Shown here piece after piece: positions 1-8,298 of a stretch of 64,000 nt of DNA. The notes beneath the pieces were generated by a model that saw only the letters and a list, made by a program, of their open reading frames with translations, was not told where the DNA came from and made no database searches. How positions within the stretch are numbered: position 1 is the stretch's first letter; every line of letters starts with the position of its first letter. A program made the position numbers and the translations under genes. Origin of the DNA: Paenibacillus lutimineralis (GTDB lineage Bacteria > Bacillota > Bacilli > Paenibacillales > Paenibacillaceae); assembly GCF_003991425.1 (NCBI RefSeq), contig NZ_CP034346.1, forward strand, positions 3,633,501 to 3,697,500, read 5' to 3'.

Positions 1-1529
1 GGAGCTTTGCCGCTCATGATATCAGCGATTTGCGTTTTTATCGTATCGGAACGTGTCCCAAAGATCGCCTGAATATTGTTCCCGACTTCAAGCACGCCGG
101 AAGCTCCCAGCTTCTTGAGTCGGTCCTTGCTCACATTGCCCTTGTCCTTCACTTCTACCCGCAAACGGGTAATACAGGCATCGAGGTGAGTGATGTTTTC
201 CCCGCCACCAAGCGCGGACAAAATATTGTGCGGCAGATCATCCTGCTGAACGGCTCTGCCTTCTTCCGCCCCCTCTTCTATGTTGTCTGGATCTTCCCGG
301 CCTGGTGTTTTAAGATTGAATTTGCGGATAACAAAGCGGAATCCGAAGTAGTAAATGACCGCAAGAATCAAACCAACGATGATAACGTACCACCATGGGG
401 TCCGGTTTGGGATTACCCCAAAGATGAGGTAGTCGATCAAGCCTCCCGAAAAGGTCATCCCGATTTTGACACCAAGCAGATGCATCGTCATAAAGGATAA
501 CCCTGCGAAAATCGTATGCACAGCGAACAGAATGGGAGCGACGAACAGGAAGGAGAATTCGAGCGGTTCCGTAATCCCTGTCAGGAACGATGTTAACGCG
601 GCTGAACCCATAATCCCGGCCACGTATTTTTTGTTCTCAGGTCGGGCTTCGTGGTAGATCGCCAGCGCCGCGGCGGGTAACCCAAACATCATGAACGGGA
701 ATTTACCGGTCATAAAGGTACCTGCCGTAAACGGCACCCCATCTCTGAGCTGCGCCATGAAAATTTGCTGGTCCCCACGAACCAACTGTCCGGCTTTATT
801 GACGTATTCTCCAAATTCAAACCAGAATGGCGAATAGAAAATATGATGCAAACCAAATGGAATCAGCGCACGTTCCACGATACCAAAAATCAATGCGGAC
901 AAGGTTCGGTTTTGTTCCAGCATGAAGTAGGAAGCAGAGTTTAATCCACTCTGAATTGGCGGCCAAATGACAACCATCAACAAACCGAGCAGCACTGAGG
1001 TTGCTGCCGTCATGATGGGAACGAATCGTTTTCCAGCAAAAAAGCCGAGGTAGGACGGAAGCTCGATTTTAAAGAAGCGGCTGTACATCGTAGAGGCCAA
1101 TATACCAACAATAATCCCACCAAACACGCCGGTAGCCAGTGTTGGAATGCCCAGCACATTGGCGTAAGCCGGATCTGTACCGACCATCGCCGTCGTTACG
1201 CCGATGACCGTGCCCATGGTTACATTCATAACGAGATAACCAATGATCGCAGCCAGCCCAGCTACGCCCTCCCCTCCGGACAAACCGACAGCAACACCAA
1301 CGGCGAACAGCAAGGCTAGGTTCGTAAACACAATCTGCCCGGCATTCATCATAACCGTGGCCACCGCATGGACGACGCTGTTATCTAGAGCTGGAACGAG
1401 ACTTAGAAACTCTGGACTAATCAGCATGTTGCCGATACCGAGCAGCAACCCTGCGGCAGGAAGCAGCGCGACCGGCAGCATCAGCGCTTTACCGACTCTT
1501 TGCAATATACCGAACAAACGCTTGAACAT
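1..1529 (-). CDS. ptsG: PTS glucose-type permease, EIICB part (3' end outside window)
   Basis: This is the membrane subunit of a phosphotransferase system that imports and phosphorylates glucose or a close relative such as N-acetylglucosamine. The N-terminal EIIC domain (about residues 1-390) is hydrophobic and contains the family stretch [14 protein letters not shown] and the later segment [18 protein letters not shown]. After a charged linker rich in Glu and Asp comes an EIIB domain with the phosphocysteine motif [11 protein letters not shown]. The reading frame is still open at base 1, so any EIIA domain is not visible. The start ATG is at 1527-1529 behind GGAGGATGT. The upstream leader looks like a terminator/antiterminator region, which fits GlcT-type control of ptsG in Bacillus. 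The family is certain; glucose as the substrate is likely but not proven. Confidence 0.9.
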   Translation of the reverse strand, partial: MFKRLFGILQRVGKALMLPVALLPAAGLLLGIGNMLISPEFLSLVPALDNSVVHAVATVMMNAGQIVFTNLALLFAVGVAVGLSGGEGVAGLAAIIGYLVMNVTMGTVIGVTTAMVGTDPAYANVLGIPTLATGVFGGIIVGILASTMYSRFFKIELPSYLGFFAGKRFVPIMTAATSVLLGLLMVVIWPPIQSGLNSASYFMLEQNRTLSALIFGIVERALIPFGLHHIFYSPFWFEFGEYVNKAGQLVRGDQQIFMAQLRDGVPFTAGTFMTGKFPFMMFGLPAAALAIYHEARPENKKYVAGIMGSAALTSFLTGITEPLEFSFLFVAPILFAVHTIFAGLSFMTMHLLGVKIGMTFSGGLIDYLIFGVIPNRTPWWYVIIVGLILAVIYYFGFRFVIRKFNLKTPGREDPDNIEEGAEEGRAVQQDDLPHNILSALGGGENITHLDACITRLRVEVKDKGNVSKDRLKKLGASGVLEVGNNIQAIFGTRSDTIKTQIADIMSGKA

Positions 1530-1563
1530 TTACATCCTCCTGAATACAAAATTGTTTAATCAC

Positions 1564-1680
1564 AACAAAAAAAGCATAAGCCAATAAAAGTCCTTATCAT
1601 GCATGTCATCGTATAGGGATAGATTACCCCGTAAATGGACAATACAATCAAAACCTTTTATAACTCATGCTTTTTCGAAC
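1564..1680 (-). promoter_or_regulatory. Possible antiterminator/terminator leader of ptsG
   Basis: On the minus strand the leader holds AAAAAGCATGAGTTAT (complement of about 1659-1674) and, about 90 bases later, CTTATGC followed by seven T (complement of about 1568-1580), just ahead of the ptsG ribosome binding site. GCATGAG can pair with CTTATGC, and a local ATAAG/CTTAT hairpin ends in the T-run, so two exclusive folds are possible. Bacillus ptsG is controlled by the antiterminator GlcT at a RAT site in such a leader. The RAT consensus is only partly visible here, so this is a suggestion. Confidence 0.4.
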
Positions 1681-1702
1681 AATTTTCTCTTAAGCCTTAA
1701 AC

Positions 1703-2299
1703 TTATTTAGATACTTTCACACGATCTTCAGCTGGAGCGAATTGCTTCTCACCCGGTTGTACAGTTGGTTTACCAAATGGCATTTGACCGATCAATTTCC
1801 AGGAAGCCGGAATATTCCATTCGGCCTTCACGGCATCGTCAATCAACGGATTGTAGTGTTGAAGCGTTGCACCAATACCTTCATTCGCAAGCGCAGTCCA
1901 GACAACCAATTGCAGCATACCATTGGATTGGTTAGACCATACTGGGAAATTGTCCTTGTAAAGCTCAAATTGTTGTTGCAAGCCTTCAACTACAGCTTGA
2001 TCCTCGAAGAACAGCACTGTACCATAACCAGCGCGGAAAGCGCCCATCTTCTCAGCGGTAGGCCCGAAGCTTTCAGCAGGAACAACCTTCTTCAAAGTAT
2101 CCTCTGTAATATTCCACAGCTTATCATGCTGCTCATTCAGCACGACCAACACACGGGAAGATTGCGAGTTGAAAGATGAAGGAGTATGAAGAACCGCTTC
2201 TTTTACGATTTCTTCAATCTTCTCATCAGAGATGACAGTCTCCTTGCTAATTCCATACACACTACGTCTGTTCTTCAACAAATCGATAAATTGACTCAT
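1703..2299 (-). CDS. Nitroreductase family protein (Frm2/Hbn1-like)
   Basis: A 198-residue cytoplasmic flavoprotein of the nitroreductase superfamily, expected to bind FMN and use NAD(P)H to reduce nitro or quinone-type compounds. The N-terminus carries LLKNRRSVYGI, the RRS type FMN-phosphate site. HTPSSFNSQSSRVLV follows, and the C-terminal part has NEGIGATLQHYNP and WKLIGQMPFGKP, typical of the Frm2-like branch. The length is normal for that branch. It has its own promoter about 130 bases upstream (2427-2455) and no partner gene in the same direction. The physiological substrate cannot be read from sequence; the branch is often linked to oxidative or lipid stress. Confidence 0.85.
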   Translation of the reverse strand: MSQFIDLLKNRRSVYGISKETVISDEKIEEIVKEAVLHTPSSFNSQSSRVLVVLNEQHDKLWNITEDTLKKVVPAESFGPTAEKMGAFRAGYGTVLFFEDQAVVEGLQQQFELYKDNFPVWSNQSNGMLQLVVWTALANEGIGATLQHYNPLIDDAVKAEWNIPASWKLIGQMPFGKPTVQPGEKQFAPAEDRVKVSK

Positions 2300-2426
2300 T
2301 ATTATTCAATCTCCTATCCATTTTCATATTATTTTGGCCTAAAAACTGTGAACCATTCAGCAATTTTTGGCCTATTCTCTAAAACAAAAGTTTGATACTA
2401 ACTATTACTTAGCAACTTATATAAAT

Positions 2427-2455
2427 ATATTACACAAGTGATTAGCCTATTGCAA
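2427..2455 (-). promoter_or_regulatory. SigA-type promoter of the nitroreductase gene
   Basis: On the minus strand TTGCAA (2450-2455) and TAATAT (2427-2432) are separated by exactly 17 bases. The leader of about 120 bases ends at the nitroreductase start. The rest of the 2300-2641 gap is AT-rich and shows no gene. Confidence 0.6.
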
Positions 2456-2641
2456 GTATTTTTTTATAAAAAGTTATCTACATTCAAAAAGTAAGCGAAT
2501 TTATTCGTAGTTATCATCCACTCGCAATCTAAAGACATGAATTAAGTGTCTAAATGGCAAATAAGCATGACCAACGTTATATATCCATCCATGCCTACAT
2601 GGGTTATACTGGAAAAAACGATTATAGGAGTGTTACATACC

Positions 2642-3799
2642 TTGGCAAGAACGAAAATCTTCATAAGTTCTGTGAACGAGGATGGGCTGAAGCCGCTCCG
2701 CAAAAGCGTGTATCAGGAACTTCACGCCCTTGGCCATGAGCCGGTGATGTGGGAGGAGAATATCGGACCGTGGCTAGCCAGCGCTGATCCCGTTACACTC
2801 TGTCTGCAAGCTGTCGAGCAATGCGATATTTATCTGTTGTTCATCGGCAGCAAGGCCGGCACCTATGATAAGGCGGCGGAAAGAACAATCACTCACCTGG
2901 AATTCATCAAAGCGCAGGAACAGGAAATTACAATCCTGGTGTTTGCTGATGTCGAGGTTAAGCGGATCTTCTTCAGTACAGTCAAACCGCTGCTCGACCA
3001 ATATATCGATCAATATATTAGTAAAGAGGAACGTTTCCCTTCCCCGCTTCATATGATGGATGCACTTCGAAAGCATAAGCAAGTTCCAGGGTATATCGAT
3101 CCCTATGTATGGTATTTCCTCTACGATATGATTTTGCGCAACGTGTATGTAGATGATTTATCATTGGGGGTACCCATCGACTGGAGAAGCTATTTCAGTG
3201 ATCTACTGCGCAGAGGCTCCCTCCTGCTTCCGCTTGAGGAATCCATCCAGCTTAGCGGTAACCGACTGGAGCAGTTGGACGAAGCTTTTGATCTGATTAC
3301 CGGTTTAATACCACAAATGCAGATCAGCGGTTTTCGTGATGCGGAGAAATTTCTGAGTCTGATTAAGGACCGAGCTTGCGGCGGTATGATTGAACACGGC
3401 TATGGGAAATATATGACGGAGAGTGTCGGAAGCTATGGAGATTGCTCTGCGATAACCCTGTATGTGAGCCAGGAAGATCAACTCCATCTAGTCGCCAAGT
3501 GTGGAAAGGCACAAGGTCCCCCATACTATAAGCTGGACAATAAGAGCTCCTACGCCGTTCTGACTTACCAAATGGGTGATCAGCGTGAACAGGTCTTCTT
3601 CACCGCAGCCAAGAATATGTTCTACTATTGTATCCGTTCCGGGCCTTATGTCATCACTTTACATTATCCAGCTGAACCAGATTGGGATTATAGGAAGTTT
3701 ATCCGCTATAAAGAAAGTGTAAACCATGCTATAATAAGTAAAAATCCTGTTATTATTGAATTCATCAAACTAAGTCTAGGAGGGATGCAGCGTGGGTAG
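2642..3799 (+). CDS. DUF4062 domain protein
   Basis: A 385-residue protein of unknown function. The N-terminal 110 or so residues match the DUF4062 pattern: a beta strand TKIFISSV, then LRKSVYQELHALGHEPVMWE, CLQAVEQCDIYLLFIGSKAG, and a conserved TITHLEFIKAQE before ITILVFADVEVK. This fold resembles TIR/nucleotide-deoxyribosyltransferase-like domains and is often placed next to effector domains in bacterial conflict systems. The C-terminal 250 residues match nothing I recognise and have no membrane segment. I chose the TTG at 2642 because AGGAG lies 11 bases before it and the DUF4062 strand starts right after; upstream in-frame codons lack a ribosome binding site. It overlaps the next small gene by 8 bases, which suggests translational coupling. 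Confidence 0.75.
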   Translation: MARTKIFISSVNEDGLKPLRKSVYQELHALGHEPVMWEENIGPWLASADPVTLCLQAVEQCDIYLLFIGSKAGTYDKAAERTITHLEFIKAQEQEITILVFADVEVKRIFFSTVKPLLDQYIDQYISKEERFPSPLHMMDALRKHKQVPGYIDPYVWYFLYDMILRNVYVDDLSLGVPIDWRSYFSDLLRRGSLLLPLEESIQLSGNRLEQLDEAFDLITGLIPQMQISGFRDAEKFLSLIKDRACGGMIEHGYGKYMTESVGSYGDCSAITLYVSQEDQLHLVAKCGKAQGPPYYKLDNKSSYAVLTYQMGDQREQVFFTAAKNMFYYCIRSGPYVITLHYPAEPDWDYRKFIRYKESVNHAIISKNPVIIEFIKLSLGGMQRG

Positions 3800-3983
3800 C
3801 GGTGTATTCGTATCCAAGAATGGACGGGTAAGCAAAGCAATTGGAATTCAACCCAAGGAAGCATTATTATTTGCCCCTCCTAAGAAGAATTCGTCGCAAA
3901 TATTAGAAGAACAGCGAATCGCTGTGAAACGTAATAGTAAACAAATCAAGGATCGGTTCGCCCAAGCAACCAAACGGGCATGA
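3792..3983 (+). CDS. Small basic protein coupled to the DUF4062 gene
   Basis: A 63-residue Lys/Arg-rich protein (MGSGVFVSKNGRVSKAIGIQ, then a helical basic tail QRIAVKRNSKQIKDRFAQA). It starts with GTG at 3792, eight bases before the upstream gene ends, and a strong AGGAGGG at 3778-3784 precedes it. No signal peptide, membrane helix or known motif is visible. The overlap and the shared terminator at 4014-4057 argue that it works with, or is made in ratio to, the DUF4062 protein. It may be a nucleic-acid-binding or partner peptide, but this is inference. I do not recognise the family. Confidence 0.6.
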   Translation: MGSGVFVSKNGRVSKAIGIQPKEALLFAPPKKNSSQILEEQRIAVKRNSKQIKDRFAQATKRA

Positions 3984-4013
3984 ATTAATTGCATCCTGAT
4001 TTAAGTTAATGAG

Positions 4014-4057
4014 TAAGGCCTGAGGCTGGTTTTTATACCGGCACAGGCCTTTTCTAT
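4014..4057. terminator. Intrinsic terminator between convergent genes
   Basis: AAGGCCTG at 4015-4022 pairs with CAGGCCTT at 4044-4051, followed by TTTTCTATTTTT. It closes the DUF4062 pair and may also serve the converging TetR gene. Confidence 0.75.
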
Positions 4058-4062
4058 TTTTA

Positions 4063-4650
4063 CTATAGCAAAATCTGTAATCCTGAGAACCATATGGTTA
4101 CGTATTCTCGGGCAGCTTGAACGATCTGGTCTTCATCGCTATAGAGGCGAATGATCTCAAAATATCCTTCCAGGAACGCAATCGCTAGCGGCCGCGCCGC
4201 ATCTGAGTTAAGCTGCTTCATTGCTGCCGTCTTTTGATTATAATCTGCAAAATGCATCTTGACATGACCTACAAAGCGATCAAAGAATTCATTTCTAATA
4301 TTCTCTTGCCGTGTTCCCTTACTCTCGTACAATAAAATCAGCAAACTCTGCCGATATTCGCGCAGAAACTCCGCTAGCAGGCTCTCCAACTGATCCAAGA
4401 TGATCGGCATACGGTTCGCAGAAATGTCCTCACTATTCTCCATAAGCTCAAGCAGTCGTTCATACGCCGGCATCGTGACAGCCTCCAACAAGGCTTCTTT
4501 ATTAGGAAAATAACGATACAAGTTGCCGACAGACACCCCCACTTTAGCTGCGATATCCTTCATGGATGTCTTCTCATAACCGGGATCCAGGAACATATTT
4601 TGGGCAACCTTCAGCATAGCATGCCGCAACTCATCTTTTAAAACCTGCAT
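4063..4650 (-). CDS. TetR/AcrR family transcriptional regulator
   Basis: A 195-residue one-component repressor. The N-terminal helix-turn-helix is clear: TSMKDIAAKVGVSVGNLYRYFPNKEALLEAV. The C-terminal ligand-binding half is helical and variable. The ATG at 4648-4650 is chosen because GGAGG lies nine bases before it; an upstream in-frame ATG has no ribosome binding site. It is divergent from an ABC exporter operon, and the two promoters face away across about 30 bases, so it most likely represses the exporter and itself until a substrate binds. The ligand is unknown. Confidence 0.88.
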   Translation of the reverse strand: MQVLKDELRHAMLKVAQNMFLDPGYEKTSMKDIAAKVGVSVGNLYRYFPNKEALLEAVTMPAYERLLELMENSEDISANRMPIILDQLESLLAEFLREYRQSLLILLYESKGTRQENIRNEFFDRFVGHVKMHFADYNQKTAAMKQLNSDAARPLAIAFLEGYFEIIRLYSDEDQIVQAAREYVTIWFSGLQILL

Positions 4651-4675
4651 AAGCGTGAACCTCCATTCGCTTTTA

Positions 4676-4705
4676 AATATAGGCATGACCGAACTGAGTT
4701 GTCAA
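4676..4705 (-). promoter_or_regulatory. Promoter of the tetR-type gene
   Basis: Minus-strand TTGACA (4700-4705) and TATATT (4676-4681) with an 18-base spacer. It lies back to back with the exporter promoter at 4733-4761. The short palindrome GTTGTCAAC at about 4698-4706 overlaps the -35 and could be part of an operator. Confidence 0.6.
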
Positions 4706-4732
4706 CGAGCTTCTATAGGGGATGAAATTATC

Positions 4733-4761
4733 TTGACTTTATAAATGGATCAGCGTATTTT
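4733..4761 (+). promoter_or_regulatory. Promoter of the ABC exporter operon
   Basis: TTGACT (4733-4738) and TATTTT (4756-4761) with a 17-base spacer. The leader of about 90 bases reaches the ATP-binding subunit start at 4859. Confidence 0.6.
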
Positions 4762-4858
4762 AAAAGTGAATTATAATTCATTATTGAAAACGAGTAATAA
4801 CGCGCGAACGGATCTGGACGATACTACACAATCTTATAGAAAGGAGCTGCAGGGATTT

Positions 4859-5713
4859 ATGATCGAAGTACATGATTTGAAATATAGGTATCCCGGAAGC
4901 AAGGAGCAGGTTCTTCATGGTCTTCATTTTTCTATTCCGAAGGGTGAAATATTTGGCTTTCTGGGTCCCTCAGGTGCCGGCAAAAGCACGGCTCAGAAAA
5001 TCCTCATCGGCATCCTGAAGCAATACGAAGGGCAAGTCACCGTTTTGGGGAGAAATGTCTGTGATGCTAAGCCTGATTATTACGAGAGAATTGGTGTAGC
5101 CTTTGAGTTTCCTAATTTTTATGGTCGTTTTACCGCATTGGAGAATCTCCGTCTGTTTCGTTCCCTCTATAAAGGATCAACGAGCAAACCTGAGGAGCTG
5201 CTGGAAAAGGTTGGGCTGGCGAAATACGGCCATACAAAGGTTGAGAACTTCTCCAAAGGAATGAAAATGAGGCTTAACCTGTGCCGTGCGTTGCTAAATC
5301 AACCTGATATTTTATTTCTGGATGAGCCTACCTCTGGACTGGACCCGGTTAATGCCCGGTTAGTCAAGGAGATCATTCTACAAATGAAGGCCAATGGGAA
5401 AACGGTACTGATTACAACGCACAATATGCATACGGCAGAAGAGATTTGCGATCGGATCGCTTTTATAGTCGACGGACGAATCGTTCTCATTGACACCCCA
5501 CGTGAATTAAAAGTACAGCACGGTAAAAGGCGCGTCCGGGTGGAGTATAGGAAAGATAAGCAAGTAAAACAAGAACATTTCGCATTAAGTGGAATCGGGA
5601 CTAATCCAGAGTTCACGGGACTGCTGCTTCGGGAAGAGATTGAAACGATTCATACAGAGGAAGCAACTCTAGAGGACATTTTTATTAAGGTGACGGGGAG
5701 GAATCTGGAATGA
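4859..5713 (+). CDS. ABC transporter ATP-binding protein
   Basis: A 284-residue nucleotide-binding subunit of an exporter. It shows Walker A GPSGAGKST, the signature segment FSKGMKMRLNLCRALL (a variant of LSGGQ), Walker B PDILFLDEPTSGLDP and the switch His in LITTHNMHTAEE. The length and C-terminal tail fit drug or lantibiotic-type exporters such as the CcmA/fluoroquinolone exporter group. The ATG at 4859 begins the usual MIEVHDLKYRY opening; an AAAGGAG lies 12 bases upstream. A longer in-frame extension to 4745 would overlap the promoter and is unlikely. The gene overlaps the first permease by four bases (ATGA), so the three genes form one translationally coupled operon under the divergent TetR regulator. 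Confidence 0.9.
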   Translation: MIEVHDLKYRYPGSKEQVLHGLHFSIPKGEIFGFLGPSGAGKSTAQKILIGILKQYEGQVTVLGRNVCDAKPDYYERIGVAFEFPNFYGRFTALENLRLFRSLYKGSTSKPEELLEKVGLAKYGHTKVENFSKGMKMRLNLCRALLNQPDILFLDEPTSGLDPVNARLVKEIILQMKANGKTVLITTHNMHTAEEICDRIAFIVDGRIVLIDTPRELKVQHGKRRVRVEYRKDKQVKQEHFALSGIGTNPEFTGLLLREEIETIHTEEATLEDIFIKVTGRNLE

Positions 5714-6417
5714 GAATGGCGGGCGCCATCGCATACGATATAAAACTACAGCATAGACACGGATTTTATTACGCTTACCTGGTGATCAGCCTATTCTATA
5801 TCATGTTATTGCGCCTTTTGCCTGCTTCCTCCCGTGAAATGGCCGATGTTTTGCTGACGTTTACCGATCCAAGCATGCTTGGCTTTTTCTTTATCGGTGG
5901 CCTGGTGCTACTGGAGAAAGGTCATGATATTCATAACACATTATTTGTGACGCCTTATAAACCTGAGGAGTACATGATGTCAAAGACGCTATCCCTTACT
6001 TTGTTATCTATGATCAGCAGTTATTTGATTCATGTCAGCCAATTCGGATTCAGTACGAATCCGTTACTGTTTATGACCGGAGTGTTCCTGACGTCTGTAT
6101 TCTTCACTTTGGCGGGCATGGGGGTAGCCTTTCGTTGCCGCTCATTAAATGGTTTCTTTTTTCTATCTACCCTAGTGACGTTTGTATTTATGCTACCGAT
6201 TATGGATTTTCTTCATATTTGGTCTACGCCCATTTATTATATATTGCCGACTCAGGGTTCGTTCTTGCTGCTCCGTTCGGCCTTCGAGCCCGTTCCTTGG
6301 TTGCAAATCTTATATGCGGTTCTGCTGCTTGCAGGCTGGATCGGTCTTGCTTTCCTCTGGGTACGGTATTCATTCCGGAAGTTTATTATGCTGAGGTTGG
6401 GAGGGGATGGATCATGA
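5710..6417 (+). CDS. ABC exporter permease subunit 1
   Basis: A 235-residue integral membrane protein with about six hydrophobic segments, for example YYAYLVISLFYIMLLRLL, MLGFFFIGGLVLLEKG and GFFFLSTLVTFVFMLPIM. The segment VLLEKGHDIHNTLFVTPYKPEEY is typical of permeases resembling the fluoroquinolone exporters. It overlaps both neighbours by four bases (ATGA junctions). It is expected to pair with the next permease as a heterodimeric channel powered by the upstream ATPase. The substrate is not known; the TetR partner suggests a drug or toxic metabolite. Confidence 0.8.
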   Translation: MRMAGAIAYDIKLQHRHGFYYAYLVISLFYIMLLRLLPASSREMADVLLTFTDPSMLGFFFIGGLVLLEKGHDIHNTLFVTPYKPEEYMMSKTLSLTLLSMISSYLIHVSQFGFSTNPLLFMTGVFLTSVFFTLAGMGVAFRCRSLNGFFFLSTLVTFVFMLPIMDFLHIWSTPIYYILPTQGSFLLLRSAFEPVPWLQILYAVLLLAGWIGLAFLWVRYSFRKFIMLRLGGDGS

Positions 6418-7142
6418 TTCCTGCACTGCGTCTGCTCCGTAGCGATATGAAGCTCGTTGGCCGGGATTCCATGTTATTCTTCTATCTCCTTGCCCCACTA
6501 CTTCTTATGTCAGCTTTAAAATTTGGGGTGCCGGCTGCTAACGAAGTACTTGCGATTTACTTCCATTTCAACTTATCTGAATATTACGGTCTTATTACCG
6601 CTGTAGCTCTTCTCCTGGTTAGCCTGATTCTCGGCTGTATGTGCGGATTTATGATGCTGGATGAGCGGGATGATCATTTGATTCAATATTATGCGGTGAC
6701 GCCACTATCTCGCAGCGGCTATCTGATTTGCCGCCTTATCACGGCGGTTGTTCTGTCAATTATTTATGATGCGATCCTGCTCTTGCTTGCGGCCCCAGAG
6801 TCAGTGACAACATCTCAGGTATTGTACCTGCTACCGATGGCTGCGCTTGAAGCGCCTATTATCGCATTGTTTTTGGTTGCTTTTGCCGCTAATAAAGTGG
6901 AGGGTCTTGCTCTATCCAAAGGAGCGAGTCTGATCGTGGCCATTCTAGCGGCAGCCTGGTTCATACACTCTCCTTTAAAATATGGATTGGGCATCTTTCC
7001 CCCATTCTGGATTTACGAGGTACTACACAGCGGGTATGAAGGAAGGCCGTGGAAGACTCTCCTGCTCACATTGATTGGCGTAGGCGTTCATCTGCTGGCC
7101 GTGTATGTGATGCTTCGTAAATTTCTGCAAAGACAGGATTAA
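6414..7142 (+). CDS. ABC exporter permease subunit 2
   Basis: A 242-residue membrane protein with about six transmembrane segments (FYLLAPLLLMSALKFGVP, LITAVALLLVSLILGCMCGF, LITAVVLSIIYDAILLLLAA). The motif MMLDERDDHLIQYYAVTPLS resembles the cytoplasmic loop of the first permease, so the two probably arose by duplication. The ATG at 6414 overlaps the stop of the previous gene in an ATGA junction. A longer upstream frame exists but lies wholly inside the first permease. A strong terminator follows at 7176-7226. Confidence 0.8.
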   Translation: MIPALRLLRSDMKLVGRDSMLFFYLLAPLLLMSALKFGVPAANEVLAIYFHFNLSEYYGLITAVALLLVSLILGCMCGFMMLDERDDHLIQYYAVTPLSRSGYLICRLITAVVLSIIYDAILLLLAAPESVTTSQVLYLLPMAALEAPIIALFLVAFAANKVEGLALSKGASLIVAILAAAWFIHSPLKYGLGIFPPFWIYEVLHSGYEGRPWKTLLLTLIGVGVHLLAVYVMLRKFLQRQD

Positions 7143-7175
7143 CCTGATCGGATGCATGCGCATTATCTTCTAAAT

Positions 7176-7226
7176 ACGCCCCCCAATGTCAAAGATACTG
7201 ACGTTAGGGGGCGTTACTTATTTTTA
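7176..7226. terminator. Strong bidirectional terminator
   Basis: ACGCCCCCCAATGTCA (7176-7191) pairs with TGACGTTAGGGGGCGT (7199-7214), followed by TACTTATTTTTAC. It separates the exporter operon from the convergent SMR genes. Confidence 0.85.
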
Positions 7227-7235
7227 CTTAGTCGC

Positions 7236-7550
7236 TTAAGCGATCAGCTTCAACCCGACAGCTGCGGACAGAACCATAGCGATGAACAGTATCCTTCTCC
7301 ATTCTCTGGATTCCCCGTAGAGGATCATTCCGACAAGCGCGCTGCCCACCGTACCAATTCCGGTCCAGATCGCGTAAGCAGTCCCCATGGAGATCGACTC
7401 CATCGCAATAGACAGGAGCACAAAACTAAGAATAAAACCGCCGAACAAAAGGGAGAAGGATACGATGTCCTTACGCTGATTCAGCTTATTGATGCCAGCT
7501 ACTCCCAACACTTCTCCGAACCCGGCCAATATAAGCAAGATCCAGGCCAT
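7236..7550 (-). CDS. ykkD: SMR family exporter subunit, guanidinium type (YkkD-like)
   Basis: A 104-residue membrane protein of the small multidrug resistance family with four predicted helices. The essential acidic residue of helix 1 is Glu13 in LLILAGFGEVLGV. The helix 3 signature GTAYAIWTGIGTVGSALVG is present. It starts two bases after the partner gene ends, behind AGGAGGAGGG. SMR proteins work as antiparallel dimers that swap two protons for one cation. Being second in a guanidine riboswitch operon, it is expected to form a heterodimer with the YkkC-like partner and export guanidinium. Confidence 0.88.
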   Translation of the reverse strand: MAWILLILAGFGEVLGVAGINKLNQRKDIVSFSLLFGGFILSFVLLSIAMESISMGTAYAIWTGIGTVGSALVGMILYGESREWRRILFIAMVLSAAVGLKLIA

Positions 7551-7552
7551 GC

Positions 7553-7891
7553 TTATCCCTCCTCCTTCATTTCATGCTCTTTCGTAATCGTCTTCAAACC
7601 AACTACGCCGGCTAACAGCAGCAGAATCAATAAAATTTTCGCCAGCTTGACCGGTTCATTGAAGATGAGCATCTCCGTCAATACGGTACCCGCAGTTCCG
7701 ATACCTGTAAATACAGCATACGCCGTTCCTACCGGCAGCTTCCTTGTCGACAGAATTAACAGATACATACTAAACACGATCGAGAACGCAGTTCCAATCC
7801 ATTCCAGAGCAGTTCCTGCATGCTTCAGTCCGATGACCCAGCTAATCTCGAGCAATCCAGCAATAAATACCAATGACCAGTTACGGCTCAT
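7553..7891 (-). CDS. ykkC: SMR family exporter subunit, guanidinium type (YkkC-like)
   Basis: A 112-residue four-helix membrane protein. Glu15 in IAGLLEISWVIGLKH is the proton/substrate-coupling residue. WVIGLKHA and GTAYAVFTGIGTAGTVLTE match the guanidinium exporter (Gdx) branch. A charged C-terminal tail (KEHEMKEEG) extends past helix 4, as in YkkC. The ATG has AGGAGTG ahead of it. The gene is the first behind a full guanidine-I riboswitch (7984-8117), which is strong contextual evidence for function in guanidine detoxification. Confidence 0.9.
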   Translation of the reverse strand: MSRNWSLVFIAGLLEISWVIGLKHAGTALEWIGTAFSIVFSMYLLILSTRKLPVGTAYAVFTGIGTAGTVLTEMLIFNEPVKLAKILLILLLLAGVVGLKTITKEHEMKEEG

Positions 7892-7983
7892 TTCCTCACT
7901 CCTCTCTCTAGCGATGTCCAGATGGATACGGTCTTGAAGGATTCAATCCCACTGCCTCTCTCTTCTCCGAACCTCGTAAAGAC

Positions 7984-8117
7984 AAAAAAAAGCCGGAGAA
8001 GATATCCTCTCTGATATCCTCCCGGGCTTTTATCCCTCCGTGTCCACAGACTCTTGAGCCTGTGCGTTCTCTCTCGGACCAGTCCAGCGTCAAGCCGCGC
8101 TGCGGAACCCTAGAGAA
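7984..8117 (-). ncRNA. Guanidine-I riboswitch (ykkC class) with terminator
   Basis: The minus strand carries all hallmark blocks of the ykkC/guanidine-I aptamer in order: CTAGGGTTCCGC (complement of 8102-8113), CTGGTCCGAGAG, ACACGGAGGGATAAAAGCCC and CGGGAGG. The last block overlaps a terminator, in which AGCCGGAGAAGATATC and its partner are followed by eight A on the plus strand (a T-run on the minus strand) at 7984-7990. Guanidine binding should prevent the terminator and switch on the SMR pair. A promoter sits directly upstream at 8132-8160. An open reading frame across this stretch is rejected. Confidence 0.96.
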
Positions 8118-8131
8118 CAAAATGTAACCCT

Positions 8132-8160
8132 ATCATAAGGGAAACGAAAGCTCGGGTCAA
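8132..8160 (-). promoter_or_regulatory. Promoter of the guanidine riboswitch transcript
   Basis: Minus-strand TTGACC (8155-8160) and TATGAT (8132-8137) with a 17-base spacer, about 15 bases before the riboswitch. Confidence 0.75.
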
Positions 8161-8298
8161 CTATGTTAATCCAATCATGGGGATCGATGTCACCGGAAAT
8201 ATGCCCCCGCTTGTAACCTGCTTCCCAATGTTTTAACATAATAATTGCGGAATATTGTTATTATTTACAATCAAATAGATATATAAAAAGGAGTGTAG

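Noticed and set aside
7908..8120. Open reading frame of 70 codons on the minus strand
   Set aside because: It lies inside the guanidine riboswitch and its terminator; no ribosome binding site.
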